Assembly (NCBI GenBank): GCA_030538155.1
Contig: JAUNUN010000018.1
Location: 1-51,610, forward strand
Length of the DNA stretch: 51,610 nucleotides
Source: a bacterium
Lineage (GTDB): Bacteria > Desulfobacterota > Desulfobulbia > Desulfobulbales > Desulfobulbaceae
Reading direction: 5' to 3'
The translations under genes were made by a program, and so were the position numbers. The first letter of the stretch is position 1. The number at the start of each line of letters is the position of its first letter. The notes beneath the pieces are model-generated. The model did not search any database and was not told the DNA's origin. It worked only from the letters and a program-made list of their open reading frames with translations. This document shows, piece after piece, positions 43,430 through 51,610 of this stretch.

Positions 43430-44044
43430 TCAAGAAAACGTTAGCCTGGTAGAGCTGGCCTCCACCTCGCTAAACGGAATTTTACCGGGCCGCAAGCAGC
43501 GCAACCTGCGGTCAAAGAGACCAGCCACGGTGGAACCGACCCCGCCGGGCGTTGCCCCGCCATCAAGTACCAAACCTTCATAGTCTGAAAAAAGGCTCAA
43601 GGCCTGCCGGGCATCTGTTGCCGGCGCTTCTCCGGAACGATTGGCGCTGGTCGCGGTCAGGGGGCCGCCAAAGGCCCGCAAGAGCCTTGCCGCCACCGAG
43701 TGGGGAGATTGCCTCAAACCCACTCCTCCGGTACCAGCAGTCAACGAGGCAGGCAAGGTGCCGGCCGCCGGAAAGATCAGAGTCAGGGGGCCGGGCCAGA
43801 AACGCTGCATCAAACCCCTGTACAGCTCAGGTATTTCAGTTGCCAAAAGGGGAATATCAGATGCATCCCGCACCAGCACCAGAACCGGTTTGGCCTGGGG
43901 CCGCGCCTTCAGCAGGAACAGGCGCTCCAAGGCGCGTTCATTGAAGGGATCCACGGCCAGGCCATAATAAGTCTCAGTAGGGAAGGCTACGATGCCGCTA
44001 GAGCGCAGAAGCCGCACGGCCAGCTCCAGCGACTGCGCGTTCAT
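43430..44044 (-). CDS. L-threonylcarbamoyladenylate synthase (Sua5/YciO/YrdC)
   Basis: A 204-aa YrdC-like enzyme making threonylcarbamoyl-AMP for the t6A37 tRNA modification. The core block GIVAFPTETYYGLAVDPFN, the KARPQAKPVLVLV nucleotide-binding segment and SANRSGEAPATDA are intact. I chose ATG 44044, which gives the usual distance to FPTET. An in-frame GTG at 44077 overlapping the purD-purE stop by 7 nt is possible and would give 215 aa. Neither start has a strong ribosome site. It is likely co-transcribed behind the PurD-PurE gene. Confidence 0.9.
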   Translation of the reverse strand: MNAQSLELAVRLLRSSGIVAFPTETYYGLAVDPFNERALERLFLLKARPQAKPVLVLVRDASDIPLLATEIPELYRGLMQRFWPGPLTLIFPAAGTLPASLTAGTGGVGLRQSPHSVAARLLRAFGGPLTATSANRSGEAPATDARQALSLFSDYEGLVLDGGATPGGVGSTVAGLFDRRLRCLRPGKIPFSEVEASSTRLTFS

Positions 44045-44070
44045 CGGCTCAAGTGTAGCGGGCCAGTCCC

Positions 44071-45843
44071 TCACCACTTCAGTTTGTCGTTCTTGGCAAT
44101 AACCTCTTCCGCCATATTCTCAGCGTATTCCTCCAGCCGCTCACGCAACTTGGCATCATTTAAGGCCAGCATACGCGCCGCAAAGATAGCGGCATTTTTC
44201 GCACCCGGCGCGCCAAGCCCCATGGTAGCGACCGGTACACCCGGCGGCATCTGCACCGTGGAGAGCAGCGCATCAAGACCGCCCAAAGAGGAGGCATTGA
44301 GCGGCACACCGATGACCGGCAAAGTCGTATGGGCGGCCATCACCCCGGCAAGGTGGGCCGCCATGCCTGCTCCCGCGATGATTACCTTAAGCCCCCGACC
44401 CTGTGCCTCTTTGGCATAGGCAGCCGCATGTTCCGGGGTTCTGTGCGCCGAAGTGACGGTGAGTTCAAAGCCGATCTGCATGGACTCAAGCCATTCGCCT
44501 GCGGCCCGCATCACCGGCAGATCCGACTCACTGCCCATGACAATGCCGACCACCGGCTTGATGGTGGCATACAAACGGCAGAGCGCCCGGTAGCCGATAT
44601 CCCGCCGGTACCAGCTTCCCTCCCAGTGGATGAGATCAGCCCCGGCATAGGCAGCCTTTACCGCCTCCTGAATGGTATCGCCAATGGCTGTCACCCCAAG
44701 AACCCGGCCGCCATTGGTGACGATCTGCTCGCCCTCTCGGCGAGTGCCGGCGTGGAAGACCTCAACCTTGTCCATGGCCGCCGCCCGTTTGAGTCCGGCA
44801 ATCGGTTTGCCGCGTTCGTACTCACCCGGATAGCCTTCTGCGGCCATGACGACGCATACCGACGGCCGCGGGTCGATCTCAAGCTGCGCCTTGTCGAGCG
44901 TGCCGTCGATGCAGTGATTGCACAACTCAACCAGATCCGACTGCAGACGCATGAGCAGGGGCTGGCATTCAGGATCGCCGAAACGGCAGTTGAACTCCAG
45001 CACATTGACCTGGTCATCATCAATCATGAGCCCTGCGTAGAGAATGCCGCTGTAGGGCCGCCCTTCGGAAGCCATGCCCCGCACTGCGGGCAACATGACC
45101 TCATCCATTACCTTCTGTTTCATTTCCGGCGTGAGCACCGGAGCCGGCGAATAGGCCCCCATGCCGCCGGTGTTGGGCCCTGTGTCGCCGTCGTAGGCAG
45201 CCTTGTGATCCTGTGAAGAGGGCAAGGCCAGCACGGTTTTGCCGTCGGTGAAGGCAAGAAAAGAGGCCTCCTCGCCGCGTAGGCACTCTTCGATCACCAA
45301 CTGGTCGCCCGCAGAGCCGAAGGCCTTGTCCCGCATGATCAGTTCTATGGCCTGCTCCGCGTCAGCACGACTCTGGGCGATGATCACTCCCTTGCCTGCG
45401 GCGAGGCCGTCTGCCTTGATGACGCAGGGAAACATCATGAAATCCAGGTAACGCTTGGCCGCCTCGATTTCAGAAAAGGCGCGGTAGCGGGCACTGGGTA
45501 TCTGGTATTTTTTCAGGAAATCCTTGGTAAAGACCTTGCTGCCCTCCAAGATGGCGGCCTTCTTGTTCGGGCCGAAAATGCGCAGACCAAGCTCCTGAAA
45601 GGCATCAACCACCCCTTTGGTCAACGGTTCTTCCGGACCGACAATGGTCAGGTCGATCTTTTCCTGCAGGGCAAACTCCACCAGAGCAGGGATATTGCCG
45701 GCGTCAATATCGACACAGGTGGCCAAATCGGCAATACCGGCATTTCCCGGCGCGCAGAACAACTCGTGGTGCGCATCGGATTGGCGTAACTTCCATACCA
45801 GAGCGTGTTCACGCCCTCCCCCGCCTATCACTAGAATCTTCAT
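44071..45843 (-). CDS. purD: PurD-PurE fusion: GAR synthetase plus AIR mutase/carboxylase
   Basis: A 590-aa bifunctional purine enzyme. Residues 1 to about 422 are GAR synthetase (PurD), with ILVIGGGGREHALVWKL, ATP-grasp IKADGLAAGKGVII, GDTGPNTGGMGAYSPAP, VLEFNCRFGDPECQ, and the normal PurD C-terminus (HWEGSWYRRDIGYRAL). After a short linker (CRLYATIKP) a complete PurE follows (about 432-590): VGIVMGSESDLPVMR, the catalytic-region TSAHRTPEHAAAYA, AGMAAHLAGVMAAHT, GLDALLSTVQMPPGVPVAT. There is no stop or start between them, so one chain is made. PurE uses the class I wording; no purK is in the window. Sua5 lies directly downstream. Confidence 0.93.
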   Translation of the reverse strand: MKILVIGGGGREHALVWKLRQSDAHHELFCAPGNAGIADLATCVDIDAGNIPALVEFALQEKIDLTIVGPEEPLTKGVVDAFQELGLRIFGPNKKAAILEGSKVFTKDFLKKYQIPSARYRAFSEIEAAKRYLDFMMFPCVIKADGLAAGKGVIIAQSRADAEQAIELIMRDKAFGSAGDQLVIEECLRGEEASFLAFTDGKTVLALPSSQDHKAAYDGDTGPNTGGMGAYSPAPVLTPEMKQKVMDEVMLPAVRGMASEGRPYSGILYAGLMIDDDQVNVLEFNCRFGDPECQPLLMRLQSDLVELCNHCIDGTLDKAQLEIDPRPSVCVVMAAEGYPGEYERGKPIAGLKRAAAMDKVEVFHAGTRREGEQIVTNGGRVLGVTAIGDTIQEAVKAAYAGADLIHWEGSWYRRDIGYRALCRLYATIKPVVGIVMGSESDLPVMRAAGEWLESMQIGFELTVTSAHRTPEHAAAYAKEAQGRGLKVIIAGAGMAAHLAGVMAAHTTLPVIGVPLNASSLGGLDALLSTVQMPPGVPVATMGLGAPGAKNAAIFAARMLALNDAKLRERLEEYAENMAEEVIAKNDKLKW

Positions 45844-45970
45844 GGTTTCCCCATAACTCTATTTCTCTTCACGCGCGGCGATCCGGCTCAGGCCGCGCCA
45901 ACCAAGAGCGTTTACGCGCCCGTATGCGGCAACAGGGCCAGGACCGGCCCTGTCACATCAGTCATTTCAC

Positions 45971-46026
45971 TTGACAGCAAAACAAAGAAGTTGGTACCTT
46001 CGCTAAAAAATGAATGCTCATTCATT
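45971..46026 (+). promoter_or_regulatory. Promoter and operator-like palindrome of the TetR gene
   Basis: -35 TTGACA (45971-45976), 18-bp spacer, weak -10 TACCTT (45995-46000). Just downstream, AATGAATG (46009-46016) and CATTCATT (46019-46026) form a perfect 8-bp inverted repeat with a 2-nt gap, overlapping the expected transcription start. This resembles the fatty-acid FadR boxes (TGAATGA...TCATTCA) of Bacillus TetR-type regulators. Self-repression is the simplest reading. A separate GC-rich stem (ACAGGGCC/GGCCCTGT, 45932-45953) lies upstream. Confidence 0.65.
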
Positions 46027-46058
46027 GGCCTGCGTAACCAATTGGCTTTCCATAATAA

Positions 46059-46655
46059 ATGAAATCTGCTGACAAACATCGCAAGATTATTCTTGCAGCA
46101 ACCAAGGTCTTTGCCAAAAAGGGCTTCTTCAATGCCCGCATTTCCGATATTGCCAAGGAAGCCAAGGTAGCAGACGGTACCATCTACCTGTACTTTACCA
46201 ATAAGCTCGACATTCTCCTTTCCGTTTTTGCACAGGAAACGGAAAAACTCATTGACGAGGTCAGCACCTTACTCAATGCCGAAGAAGATGTACAAAAAAA
46301 ACTCGTCATCTTCATCAGCCACCACCTGCAGGCCATGCGCAAGAACCGGCCGCTGGCGGAAGTGATCCATATAGAACTGCGGCAGACCAGTAAATTGATT
46401 CGGGAGTACCGCAGCAGTTCCTTCAGCGCTTATCCGGATATCATTGCCGCCATTATTGCCGAAGGACAGGAACAGGGGATATTCCGCCCCGAGATTGATG
46501 TAGAACTGGCAACGTTAGCCCTTTTTGGCGCGCTGGACGAAAGTTCACGCCTGTGGCTGGTCAACGGGGCAGATCTGAACCATGCAACCAACCAACTCGC
46601 CCTGCTCTTCCAGCACGCCTTCAGTCTGCCTGCCGCTTCCGCATATTCTGCATAA
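46059..46655 (+). CDS. TetR/AcrR-family regulator (fatty-acid FadR-like)
   Basis: A 198-aa repressor. The N-terminal TetR DNA-binding domain is complete (HRKIILAATKVFAKKGF, ISDIAKEAKVADGTIYLYF, the recognition helix and tyrosines in place). The ligand domain (ETEKLIDEVSTLLNAEEDV to the end) resembles YsiA/FadR-type acyl-CoA sensing regulators, but sequence alone does not prove the ligand. A palindrome overlapping its promoter (46009-46026) suggests autoregulation. No fatty-acid gene is next to it; the neighbours are purD-purE and greA. Confidence 0.9.
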   Translation: MKSADKHRKIILAATKVFAKKGFFNARISDIAKEAKVADGTIYLYFTNKLDILLSVFAQETEKLIDEVSTLLNAEEDVQKKLVIFISHHLQAMRKNRPLAEVIHIELRQTSKLIREYRSSSFSAYPDIIAAIIAEGQEQGIFRPEIDVELATLALFGALDESSRLWLVNGADLNHATNQLALLFQHAFSLPAASAYSA

Positions 46656-46676
46656 CCCCGCCGGCACTCACAGCCA

Positions 46677-47162
46677 TCAGGGCGTGGATGAGACCGTAAT
46701 ACTGATCACCTCGTATTCGCGCAGACCTCCCGGTGTTTTCACCACCACTTCATCGTCCTCCTCTTTACCCAAAAGGGCCTTACCCAAGGGAGAGAGAAAG
46801 GAAATGGTCCCCTTTTTCACGTCAACTTCTTCCGGCCCCAGTATCTGGTAGGTGACTTCCGTTTCGGTCAGCACATCGAAGAGGGTGATGATGGTGCCGA
46901 AAACAACGCGATCCGTTCGCACCGTTGAGCAGTCGATAATTTCCGCACGGCTCAGCTTGTCCTTCAAAGACAGGATCCGCCCCTCAACCATGCCTTGCCG
47001 TTCTTTGGCGGCATGATACTCGGCATTCTCGCTCAGATCACCGTGGGCCCGGGCGGTTTCTATCGCCTTTATGATTTCATGCCGTTCCACCCGTTCCAGG
47101 CGCTCCAACTCCTCGCGAAGCAGCTTGCTTCCGGTTACCGACATCGGGATACGTTCAACCAT
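46677..47162 (-). CDS. greA: Transcription elongation factor GreA
   Basis: A 161-aa factor that rescues backtracked RNA polymerase by stimulating transcript cleavage. I chose ATG 47162 because GGAGTGAAGAG precedes it and the product begins with the family-like VERIPMSVTG. The N-terminal coiled coil ends in the acidic tip ARAHGDLSENAEYHAAKE with the essential Asp/Glu. The C-terminal FKBP-like domain (VTYQILGPEEVDVKKGTIS, SPLGKALLGKEEDDEVVV) is complete. Confidence 0.96.
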   Translation of the reverse strand: MVERIPMSVTGSKLLREELERLERVERHEIIKAIETARAHGDLSENAEYHAAKERQGMVEGRILSLKDKLSRAEIIDCSTVRTDRVVFGTIITLFDVLTETEVTYQILGPEEVDVKKGTISFLSPLGKALLGKEEDDEVVVKTPGGLREYEVISITVSSTP

Positions 47163-47236
47163 CTCTTCACTCCTTGATCGTGCTGCATGTTCTGGGTTGC
47201 GCACCGGTAATGCCTTTGCGGTGCTTGAAAATAAAA

Positions 47237-47262
47237 AATTCCCGCCTGGGTATGCGGGAATT
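47237..47262 (-). terminator. Rho-independent terminator behind the DegT gene
   Basis: On the minus strand AATTCCCGC (47262-47254) pairs with GCGGGAATT (47245-47237) around 8 nt, followed by TTTTTATTTTC. It lies about 33 nt after the aminotransferase stop and separates it from greA. Confidence 0.85.
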
Positions 47263-47294
47263 CGGCCAACAAAAGGAGGGTGCCGTCTATACGA

Positions 47295-48488
47295 TCAACT
47301 GCCCCTGCTATAAAATTCTTTAATAATTTCCACCACGTAGGCGATCTGTTCTGCCTGAAGGTCTGGATAGATCGGCAGGGCCAGGGAGCCAGCTGCCGCC
47401 TTCTCCGCCTCGCTGAAGTGCTGGTTGCGGCTCACCTGGGCAGGCAGGCATTCCTGCTGGTGCAGACAGAGCGGGTAGTAGATTTCGCAGCCGATTTGCC
47501 TGTCCTGCAGGTACCGGCGCAGCTCATCCCGCTCAGGTACACGGATAATAAACTGATTGTATATATGATGACGGTGCTCAGCCGCGCCCGCGACCTCAGC
47601 ATAAACCTCCATGGGCAGTTCAACCGGGTTGTTGACCAGACCCAAATCCGCGAAGTGTTGCCGGTATATTGCGGCGTTTTCGGCCCTGGCCTGATGCCAC
47701 TGATCTAAATAGTCGAGCTTGACCGCAAGCACGGCCGCCTGAATGGCATCGAGACGGAAGTTGCCTCCCACCCGCTGATGAAAGTATTTGGGCTCTGCGC
47801 CATGGTTGCGGATGGAGCGTACCACAGCGGAAAAGTCGCTGTCTGAAGTGGTGAGCATGCCGCCATCGCCGATACCGCCGAGGTTTTTGCTGGGGAAGAA
47901 GGAAAAGCAACCGCACAGCCCCAGATTCCCGGCCCGTCGCCACTGCGCCGTGCCATCCGGCTCTACAAAGGGATATTCAGCGCCGATGGCCTGGGCCGCA
48001 TCCTCGACCACCGGTATACCATACTCGGCAGAGAGGGCGGCAAAACGCTGCATGTCGGCACACTGGCCGTAGAGGTGCACCGGCAGGATGGCCTTGATCT
48101 GTTGTCCGTTTTTACGATCAGCTGCAAGTACGGCCTCAGCCTGATCCGCATCCATGTTAAAGCTTTTGGGGTCGATATCGACAAAAACCGGCCAGGCACC
48201 CAGGCGCAGCACCACTCCCATGGTCGCAAAAAAGCTGTAGGGCGTGGTCAGAACCAGATCATTCCGACCAATATTCAGGGACATCAGGGCTGCCAACAGG
48301 GCATCGGTGCCGCTGGACAAGCCCACAGCAAAAGAGGTACCGCTGTAGGCGGCAACGCGCTCTTCAAAGGCACTTACTTCCGGGCCAAGGATGTAGCCCG
48401 TGGAATCCAGCACCCGGGTCAGGGCGGCAAGCATCTGGGGCCGTAACTGTTCAAGCTGCGGCTGTAAATCAAGCAAGGGTACTTTCAT
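47295..48488 (-). CDS. DegT/DnrJ/EryC1/StrS-family PLP aminotransferase
   Basis: A 397-aa sugar aminotransferase-like enzyme, usually converting nucleotide-linked keto-sugars to amino sugars for O-antigen, glycan or glycoprotein synthesis. Motifs: VPLLDLQPQLEQLRPQML; SSGTDALLAALMSL; VEDAAQAIGAEYPF (with the PLP-contacting Asp); and FSFFPSKNLGGIGDGG, where the Lys is the PLP Schiff-base residue. The start at ATG 48488 is 27 nt behind the rpoH stop, so the two genes may share a transcript; a terminator follows. No other nucleotide-sugar genes are in the window, so the substrate is unknown. Confidence 0.92.
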   Translation of the reverse strand: MKVPLLDLQPQLEQLRPQMLAALTRVLDSTGYILGPEVSAFEERVAAYSGTSFAVGLSSGTDALLAALMSLNIGRNDLVLTTPYSFFATMGVVLRLGAWPVFVDIDPKSFNMDADQAEAVLAADRKNGQQIKAILPVHLYGQCADMQRFAALSAEYGIPVVEDAAQAIGAEYPFVEPDGTAQWRRAGNLGLCGCFSFFPSKNLGGIGDGGMLTTSDSDFSAVVRSIRNHGAEPKYFHQRVGGNFRLDAIQAAVLAVKLDYLDQWHQARAENAAIYRQHFADLGLVNNPVELPMEVYAEVAGAAEHRHHIYNQFIIRVPERDELRRYLQDRQIGCEIYYPLCLHQQECLPAQVSRNQHFSEAEKAAAGSLALPIYPDLQAEQIAYVVEIIKEFYSRGS

Positions 48489-48515
48489 GGAGAGATAATG
48501 CAGGAAATGAAGGAA

Positions 48516-49499
48516 TTATTCATCGCGTCCAGCCGGGCTGGTTGCCGCAACAATATCATCGCCGTCAAGGAAGTCCTGGATATCGGGCAAGTCTTTTTCC
48601 AGTTGCCGCCGCAGTTTTTTCAACAGATTGGCTTCAATTTGGCGCACCCGTTCCCGGGAAATACCGAATTCATCGGCTATGGTCTGCAGGGTCTTAGGTT
48701 CATCAGTGAGCAGACGGTCCTGCAAAATCATCCGCTCTTTTTCATTGAGTTTGTCGTCTATTGCGGACAGTACCTCGCCCAGACGCTCGCGCATCTGCTG
48801 GCTGGCCACCACTTCTTCAATGCCCGGGTCACCAGAGGGGAGAAAACTTTTTTGTTCGTCTTCAGAGTCGTTTCGTACCGGCGCTTCCAGGGAAACATCC
48901 CAGTTATCCATGCGCTGGCTCATTTCAACGACTTCGCTTTCCTTGACGTTCAGGCGTTCGGCCAAAAGTTTCACGTCTGGCTTGAAACCTTGTGATTCCA
49001 GCAGTTTCTTTTCCTTATTCAGGCTGAAAAAGAGTTTGCGCTGAGCCTGGGTGGTGCCGATTTTTACAAGCCTCCAGTTATCCATAATAAATTTAAGGAT
49101 ATAGGCACGGATCCAGTAGGCGGCATAGTAGGAGAACTTCACCCCGCGGTAGGGGTCAAACTTCTTGGTGGCCTGGACCAAGCCAACATTACCCTCCTGC
49201 ACCAGGTCCATAAAATTCTGCATCCAGTATTTCTGAAAATCCATCGCCACCTTGACCACCAGGCGCAGGTTGGAAGAAACCAGACGGTAGGCGGCATTGG
49301 GATCCCCGGTTTCCTTGAAGCGGATGGCCAGGTCCTCGGTTTCTTCACGGTTAAGCAACTCATACTGGCTGATTTCCTGCAAATAACGATGCAGGGCGGG
49401 ATTACTGACCGCAGGAAGGTTTTCTTCATTTTCTAACAAAACCAGAGGCTGATGCATTGGTTCTTCAGCCTGCAGTTCAATGGTATCTTCTTCTTTCAT
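48516..49499 (-). CDS. rpoH: RNA polymerase sigma factor RpoH (sigma-32 type)
   Basis: A 327-aa heat-shock-type sigma factor. Region 1.2/2.1 (PALHRYLQEISQYELLNREE), region 2.2-2.4 (DLVQEGNVGLVQATKKFDP, GVKFSYYAAYWIRAYI), and the sigma-32-specific box with QRKLFFSLNKEKKLL are present. Region 4 has the helix-turn-helix TLQTIADEFGISRERVRQIE. The extra N-terminal 30 acidic residues are longer than in E. coli RpoH. A 5' leader hairpin lies 27-62 nt before the start. It reads away from lepA. Confidence 0.93.
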   Translation of the reverse strand: MKEEDTIELQAEEPMHQPLVLLENEENLPAVSNPALHRYLQEISQYELLNREETEDLAIRFKETGDPNAAYRLVSSNLRLVVKVAMDFQKYWMQNFMDLVQEGNVGLVQATKKFDPYRGVKFSYYAAYWIRAYILKFIMDNWRLVKIGTTQAQRKLFFSLNKEKKLLESQGFKPDVKLLAERLNVKESEVVEMSQRMDNWDVSLEAPVRNDSEDEQKSFLPSGDPGIEEVVASQQMRERLGEVLSAIDDKLNEKERMILQDRLLTDEPKTLQTIADEFGISRERVRQIEANLLKKLRRQLEKDLPDIQDFLDGDDIVAATSPAGRDE

Positions 49500-49525
49500 C
49501 CGTTCCTAAAAATAGCTACAAAAAC

Positions 49526-49561
49526 AAGCCCGATACAGGATGGCCACCACCCTGTGGGCTT
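49526..49561 (-). promoter_or_regulatory. Hairpin in the 5' leader of rpoH
   Basis: The blocks AAGCCC and ACAGG pair with CCTGT and GGGCTT; in the rpoH transcript the stem is followed by a U-rich stretch (TTGTTTTTG). It lies between 27 and 62 nt upstream of the rpoH start. It could be an attenuator, an mRNA-stability stem or part of a temperature-sensitive leader. The reading is from base pairing only. Confidence 0.45.
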
Positions 49562-49590
49562 TTTATAAACAAAGTGTACTCGAATTAAAA
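49562..49590 (-). promoter_or_regulatory. Candidate rpoH promoter
   Basis: On the minus strand -10 TATAAA (49567-49562), 17-bp spacer, weak -35 TTTTAA (49590-49585), directly next to a run of twelve A:T pairs (49587-49598) that could act as an UP-like bent tract. The predicted start would put the leader hairpin at the very 5' end of the mRNA. The -35 match is poor, so this is tentative. Confidence 0.4.
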
Positions 49591-49693
49591 AAAAAAAACA
49601 CTGTAATCTGCCTGCGCCGCCTCTTGTTTAATTTCCCGGTATTATGTGCTATAAATGTACAGACATATACCTATTTCCTTCACTTTGACGCCC

Positions 49694-51487
49694 ATGAACA
49701 ACATTAGAAACTTCAGCATCATTGCCCACATAGACCATGGTAAATCCACTCTGGCCGACCGCCTCATCCAGCTCTGCGGCATGGTGACCGATCGGGAATA
49801 CAAGGATCAGTTGCTTGACAACATGGATATTGAGCGCGAACGCGGCATCACCATCAAGTCGCAAACCATCTGCCTACCCTACCGCGCCCAAAACGGGCAA
49901 AATTATACCCTGAATCTGGTAGACACCCCCGGCCATGTGGATTTCAGCTACGAGGTCTCGCGGGCGCTGTCCTCCTGCGAGGGCGCGCTTTTGCTCATTG
50001 ATGCGGCCCAGGGCGTGGAGGCCCAGACCCTGGCCAACCTGTACCTGGCCATGGAGAATGATCTGGACATTATTCCGGTTATCAACAAGATAGATCTACC
50101 TGCAGCAGAGCCCGAAAAAATTGCCGGCCAGATAGAAGAAGACCTGGGCCTTGAGGCGGCCACCATTCAGCGCTGCTCCGCCAAAACCGGGGCCGGTGTG
50201 GCAGAGCTTCTGGAGGCAATCGTCACCCACCTGCCCGCTCCGACAGGCGATGCAAACAAACCCCTTGAAGCCCTGATTTTTGACGCCAGCTACGACCCCT
50301 ACCGGGGCACGGTGATTTCGGTGCGCATCATGAACGGCACCTTGCAAAGTGGCGACACCATTGTTTTTATGTCCAACGGTGCGGAATACAGGGTGGAGGA
50401 ACTGGGCCTTTTCCGCCTGCGGCGCGAGCCTGCCAAGCAGCTCAGCGCAGGTGAGGTCGGCTATATCATTGCCGGCGTGAAAACAGTTTCCGACACCCGG
50501 CCCGGCGACACCATCACCGTAAAAGACAACCCCGCGCCGGCACCCCTGCCCGGCTTTCGCGAGGTGCAGCAGGTGGTCTTTTCTTCGCTCTATCCGGTAT
50601 CCACCGATGACTACGAAGACCTCAGCAATGCCCTGGAAAAACTCAAGCTCAATGATGCGGCCCTTACCTTTCAGAAAGATTCCTCGGCAGCGCTTGGCTT
50701 TGGCTTCCGCTGCGGCTTTCTCGGGCTGCTTCATCTGGAGGTGGTGCAGGAGCGGCTGGAGCGGGAGTTCGATATCTCGCTCATCCTTACCGTGCCCACG
50801 GTTAAATATATCTTCTATTTAAATAACACAACCACCCTTGAAGTGGATAACCCCTCCTACTTTCCCGATCCAGCCACCATCGACCGTATCGAGGAGCCCT
50901 ATATCAAGGCCACCATCCACATCCCGGAGCGCTACATGGGCGCGCTCATGACTCTGTGCATGGAGCGGCGCGGCGAGAACACCAAGTATCATTACCCCAT
51001 GCCCGGCCGCATCGAGTTTACCTGCGAGCTGCCCTTGGCCGAGGTGATCTACGACTTCTACGATCGCCTCAAATCCATCACCCAGGGCTATGGCTCCTTT
51101 GACTATGAGCTGGCCGACTACCGTACCAGTGACCTGGTCAAGTTGGATATTCTGGTCAACGGCGAGCAGGTGGATGCGCTGTCCCAACTGGTGCACCGCA
51201 GCCGGGCCAGGGAGCGCGGGCTGAAGGCCTGCGAGAGTCTCAAGGAAGAGATTCCGCGCCAGATGTTCAGAATCGCCATCCAGGCTGCCATCGGCGGCAA
51301 CATCATTGCCCGGGAAACCATCTCCGCCCTGCGCAAGGACGTAACTGCCAAGTGCTATGGTGGCGATATTTCGCGTAAACGCAAACTTCTGGAAAAACAG
51401 AAGGCCGGTAAAAAGCGCATGAAAACCGTGGGTAATGTAGATATCCCCCAGCGCGCCTTTCTGGCCGTGCTGAAGTCGGATCAGTGA
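49694..51487 (+). CDS. lepA: Elongation factor 4 (LepA)
   Basis: A 597-aa ribosome back-translocating GTPase. I chose ATG 49694, which gives the standard N-terminus [20 protein letters not shown] (Walker A). G3 DTPGHVDF and G4 NKIDLP are present. Domain II and the EF-G-like domains follow, and the LepA-specific C-terminal domain contains [20 protein letters not shown] and [20 protein letters not shown]. The length is exactly typical. It is divergent from rpoH across 194 bp. Confidence 0.97.
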   Translation: MNNIRNFSIIAHIDHGKSTLADRLIQLCGMVTDREYKDQLLDNMDIERERGITIKSQTICLPYRAQNGQNYTLNLVDTPGHVDFSYEVSRALSSCEGALLLIDAAQGVEAQTLANLYLAMENDLDIIPVINKIDLPAAEPEKIAGQIEEDLGLEAATIQRCSAKTGAGVAELLEAIVTHLPAPTGDANKPLEALIFDASYDPYRGTVISVRIMNGTLQSGDTIVFMSNGAEYRVEELGLFRLRREPAKQLSAGEVGYIIAGVKTVSDTRPGDTITVKDNPAPAPLPGFREVQQVVFSSLYPVSTDDYEDLSNALEKLKLNDAALTFQKDSSAALGFGFRCGFLGLLHLEVVQERLEREFDISLILTVPTVKYIFYLNNTTTLEVDNPSYFPDPATIDRIEEPYIKATIHIPERYMGALMTLCMERRGENTKYHYPMPGRIEFTCELPLAEVIYDFYDRLKSITQGYGSFDYELADYRTSDLVKLDILVNGEQVDALSQLVHRSRARERGLKACESLKEEIPRQMFRIAIQAAIGGNIIARETISALRKDVTAKCYGGDISRKRKLLEKQKAGKKRMKTVGNVDIPQRAFLAVLKSDQ

Positions 51488-51570
51488 TTGAATGTTATCT
51501 TCGATACAACTATAAACCGGCAGCGACTGTAGTACTCTTAAAAATTCAAAATATTATTTAGTGGCTCTTA

Positions 51571-51610
51571 ATGAAACTCAGCATTTTTCACTGGCCCATG
51601 AGCCAGGCAG
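51571..51610 (+). CDS. Possible start of a downstream gene (3' end outside window)
   Basis: An ATG at 51571 opens a frame reading MKLSIFHWPMSQA to the window edge, 83 nt after the lepA stop. There is no clear ribosome-binding site and the fragment is too short to identify. Confidence 0.3.
   Translation, partial: MKLSIFHWPMSQA

Noticed and set aside
1..51610. tRNA, rRNA, tmRNA, CRISPR array or prophage
   Set aside because: Looked for in the intergenic regions by eye; none showed a recognisable tRNA T-loop pattern, rRNA segment, regular spaced repeats or phage structural genes. A covariance-model scan was not possible.

Overview
The window reads as a chromosomal segment of a Gram-negative, probably Desulfobacterota (Desulfobulbales-like), bacterium with moderately high GC. 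The grounds are lipid A genes including lpxI (the LpxH alternative typical of alpha- and deltaproteobacterial lineages), hslVU behind xerC, a sigma-32 type rpoH, a large single-chain PurL, a HflX with the N-terminal GNTSGLK motif known from deltaproteobacteria, and many Cys-zinc-ribbon proteins. The taxonomic call is inference from family knowledge only. No rRNA, tRNA, CRISPR array, prophage or replication origin was recognised.

Layout. 1-5386: end of a YfbK-like VWA protein, a pRiA4b ORF-3-like protein, a TauE/SafE permease, then an alkylation/base-damage repair cluster (ogt, nfo, AlkA-type glycosylase). 5387-5987: scar of two fused insertion-sequence remnants (IS30 and IS5-like). 5988-12346 (minus): a 1711-aa trimeric autotransporter adhesin followed by a BamE-like lipoprotein and a second lipoprotein, the most accessory-looking part of the window. 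12775-16724: xerC-hslV-hslU, a double zinc-ribbon protein and a cupin. 16918-22049 (minus): purL and rtcB. 22144-25131: a Gate-domain permease, a ZIP metal transporter and an outer-membrane beta-barrel protein. 25462-33291: namZ-like hydrolase, lpxD-fabZ-lpxA-lpxI, asnS and hflX. 33322-34654 (minus): pyrE, a 56-aa zinc ribbon protein and a zinc-ribbon PilZ protein. 35006-36844: glmS. 37023-41761 (minus): response regulator, LysM/FecR protein and CHASE2 histidine kinase, a likely three-gene signalling operon. 41957-49499: a triple-rhodanese lipoprotein, threonylcarbamoyl-AMP synthase, a PurD-PurE fusion, a TetR regulator with an operator-like palindrome, greA, a DegT aminotransferase and rpoH. 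49694-51487: lepA, followed by the start of a further possible gene.

Themes. Envelope building dominates (lipid A, UDP-GlcNAc supply by GlmS, muropeptide hydrolysis, adhesin, lipoproteins), with purine and pyrimidine synthesis, translation (asnS, lepA, hflX, sua5) and proteostasis (hslVU, rpoH). The most interesting items are a dispersed family of about 70-135 bp terminal-inverted-repeat elements found only between genes; hflX, which has no ATG/GTG/TTG at its conserved N-terminus and seems to start at ATC; the PurD-PurE fusion; the adhesin plus BamE-like lipoprotein locus; and the CHASE2/FecR/response-regulator operon.
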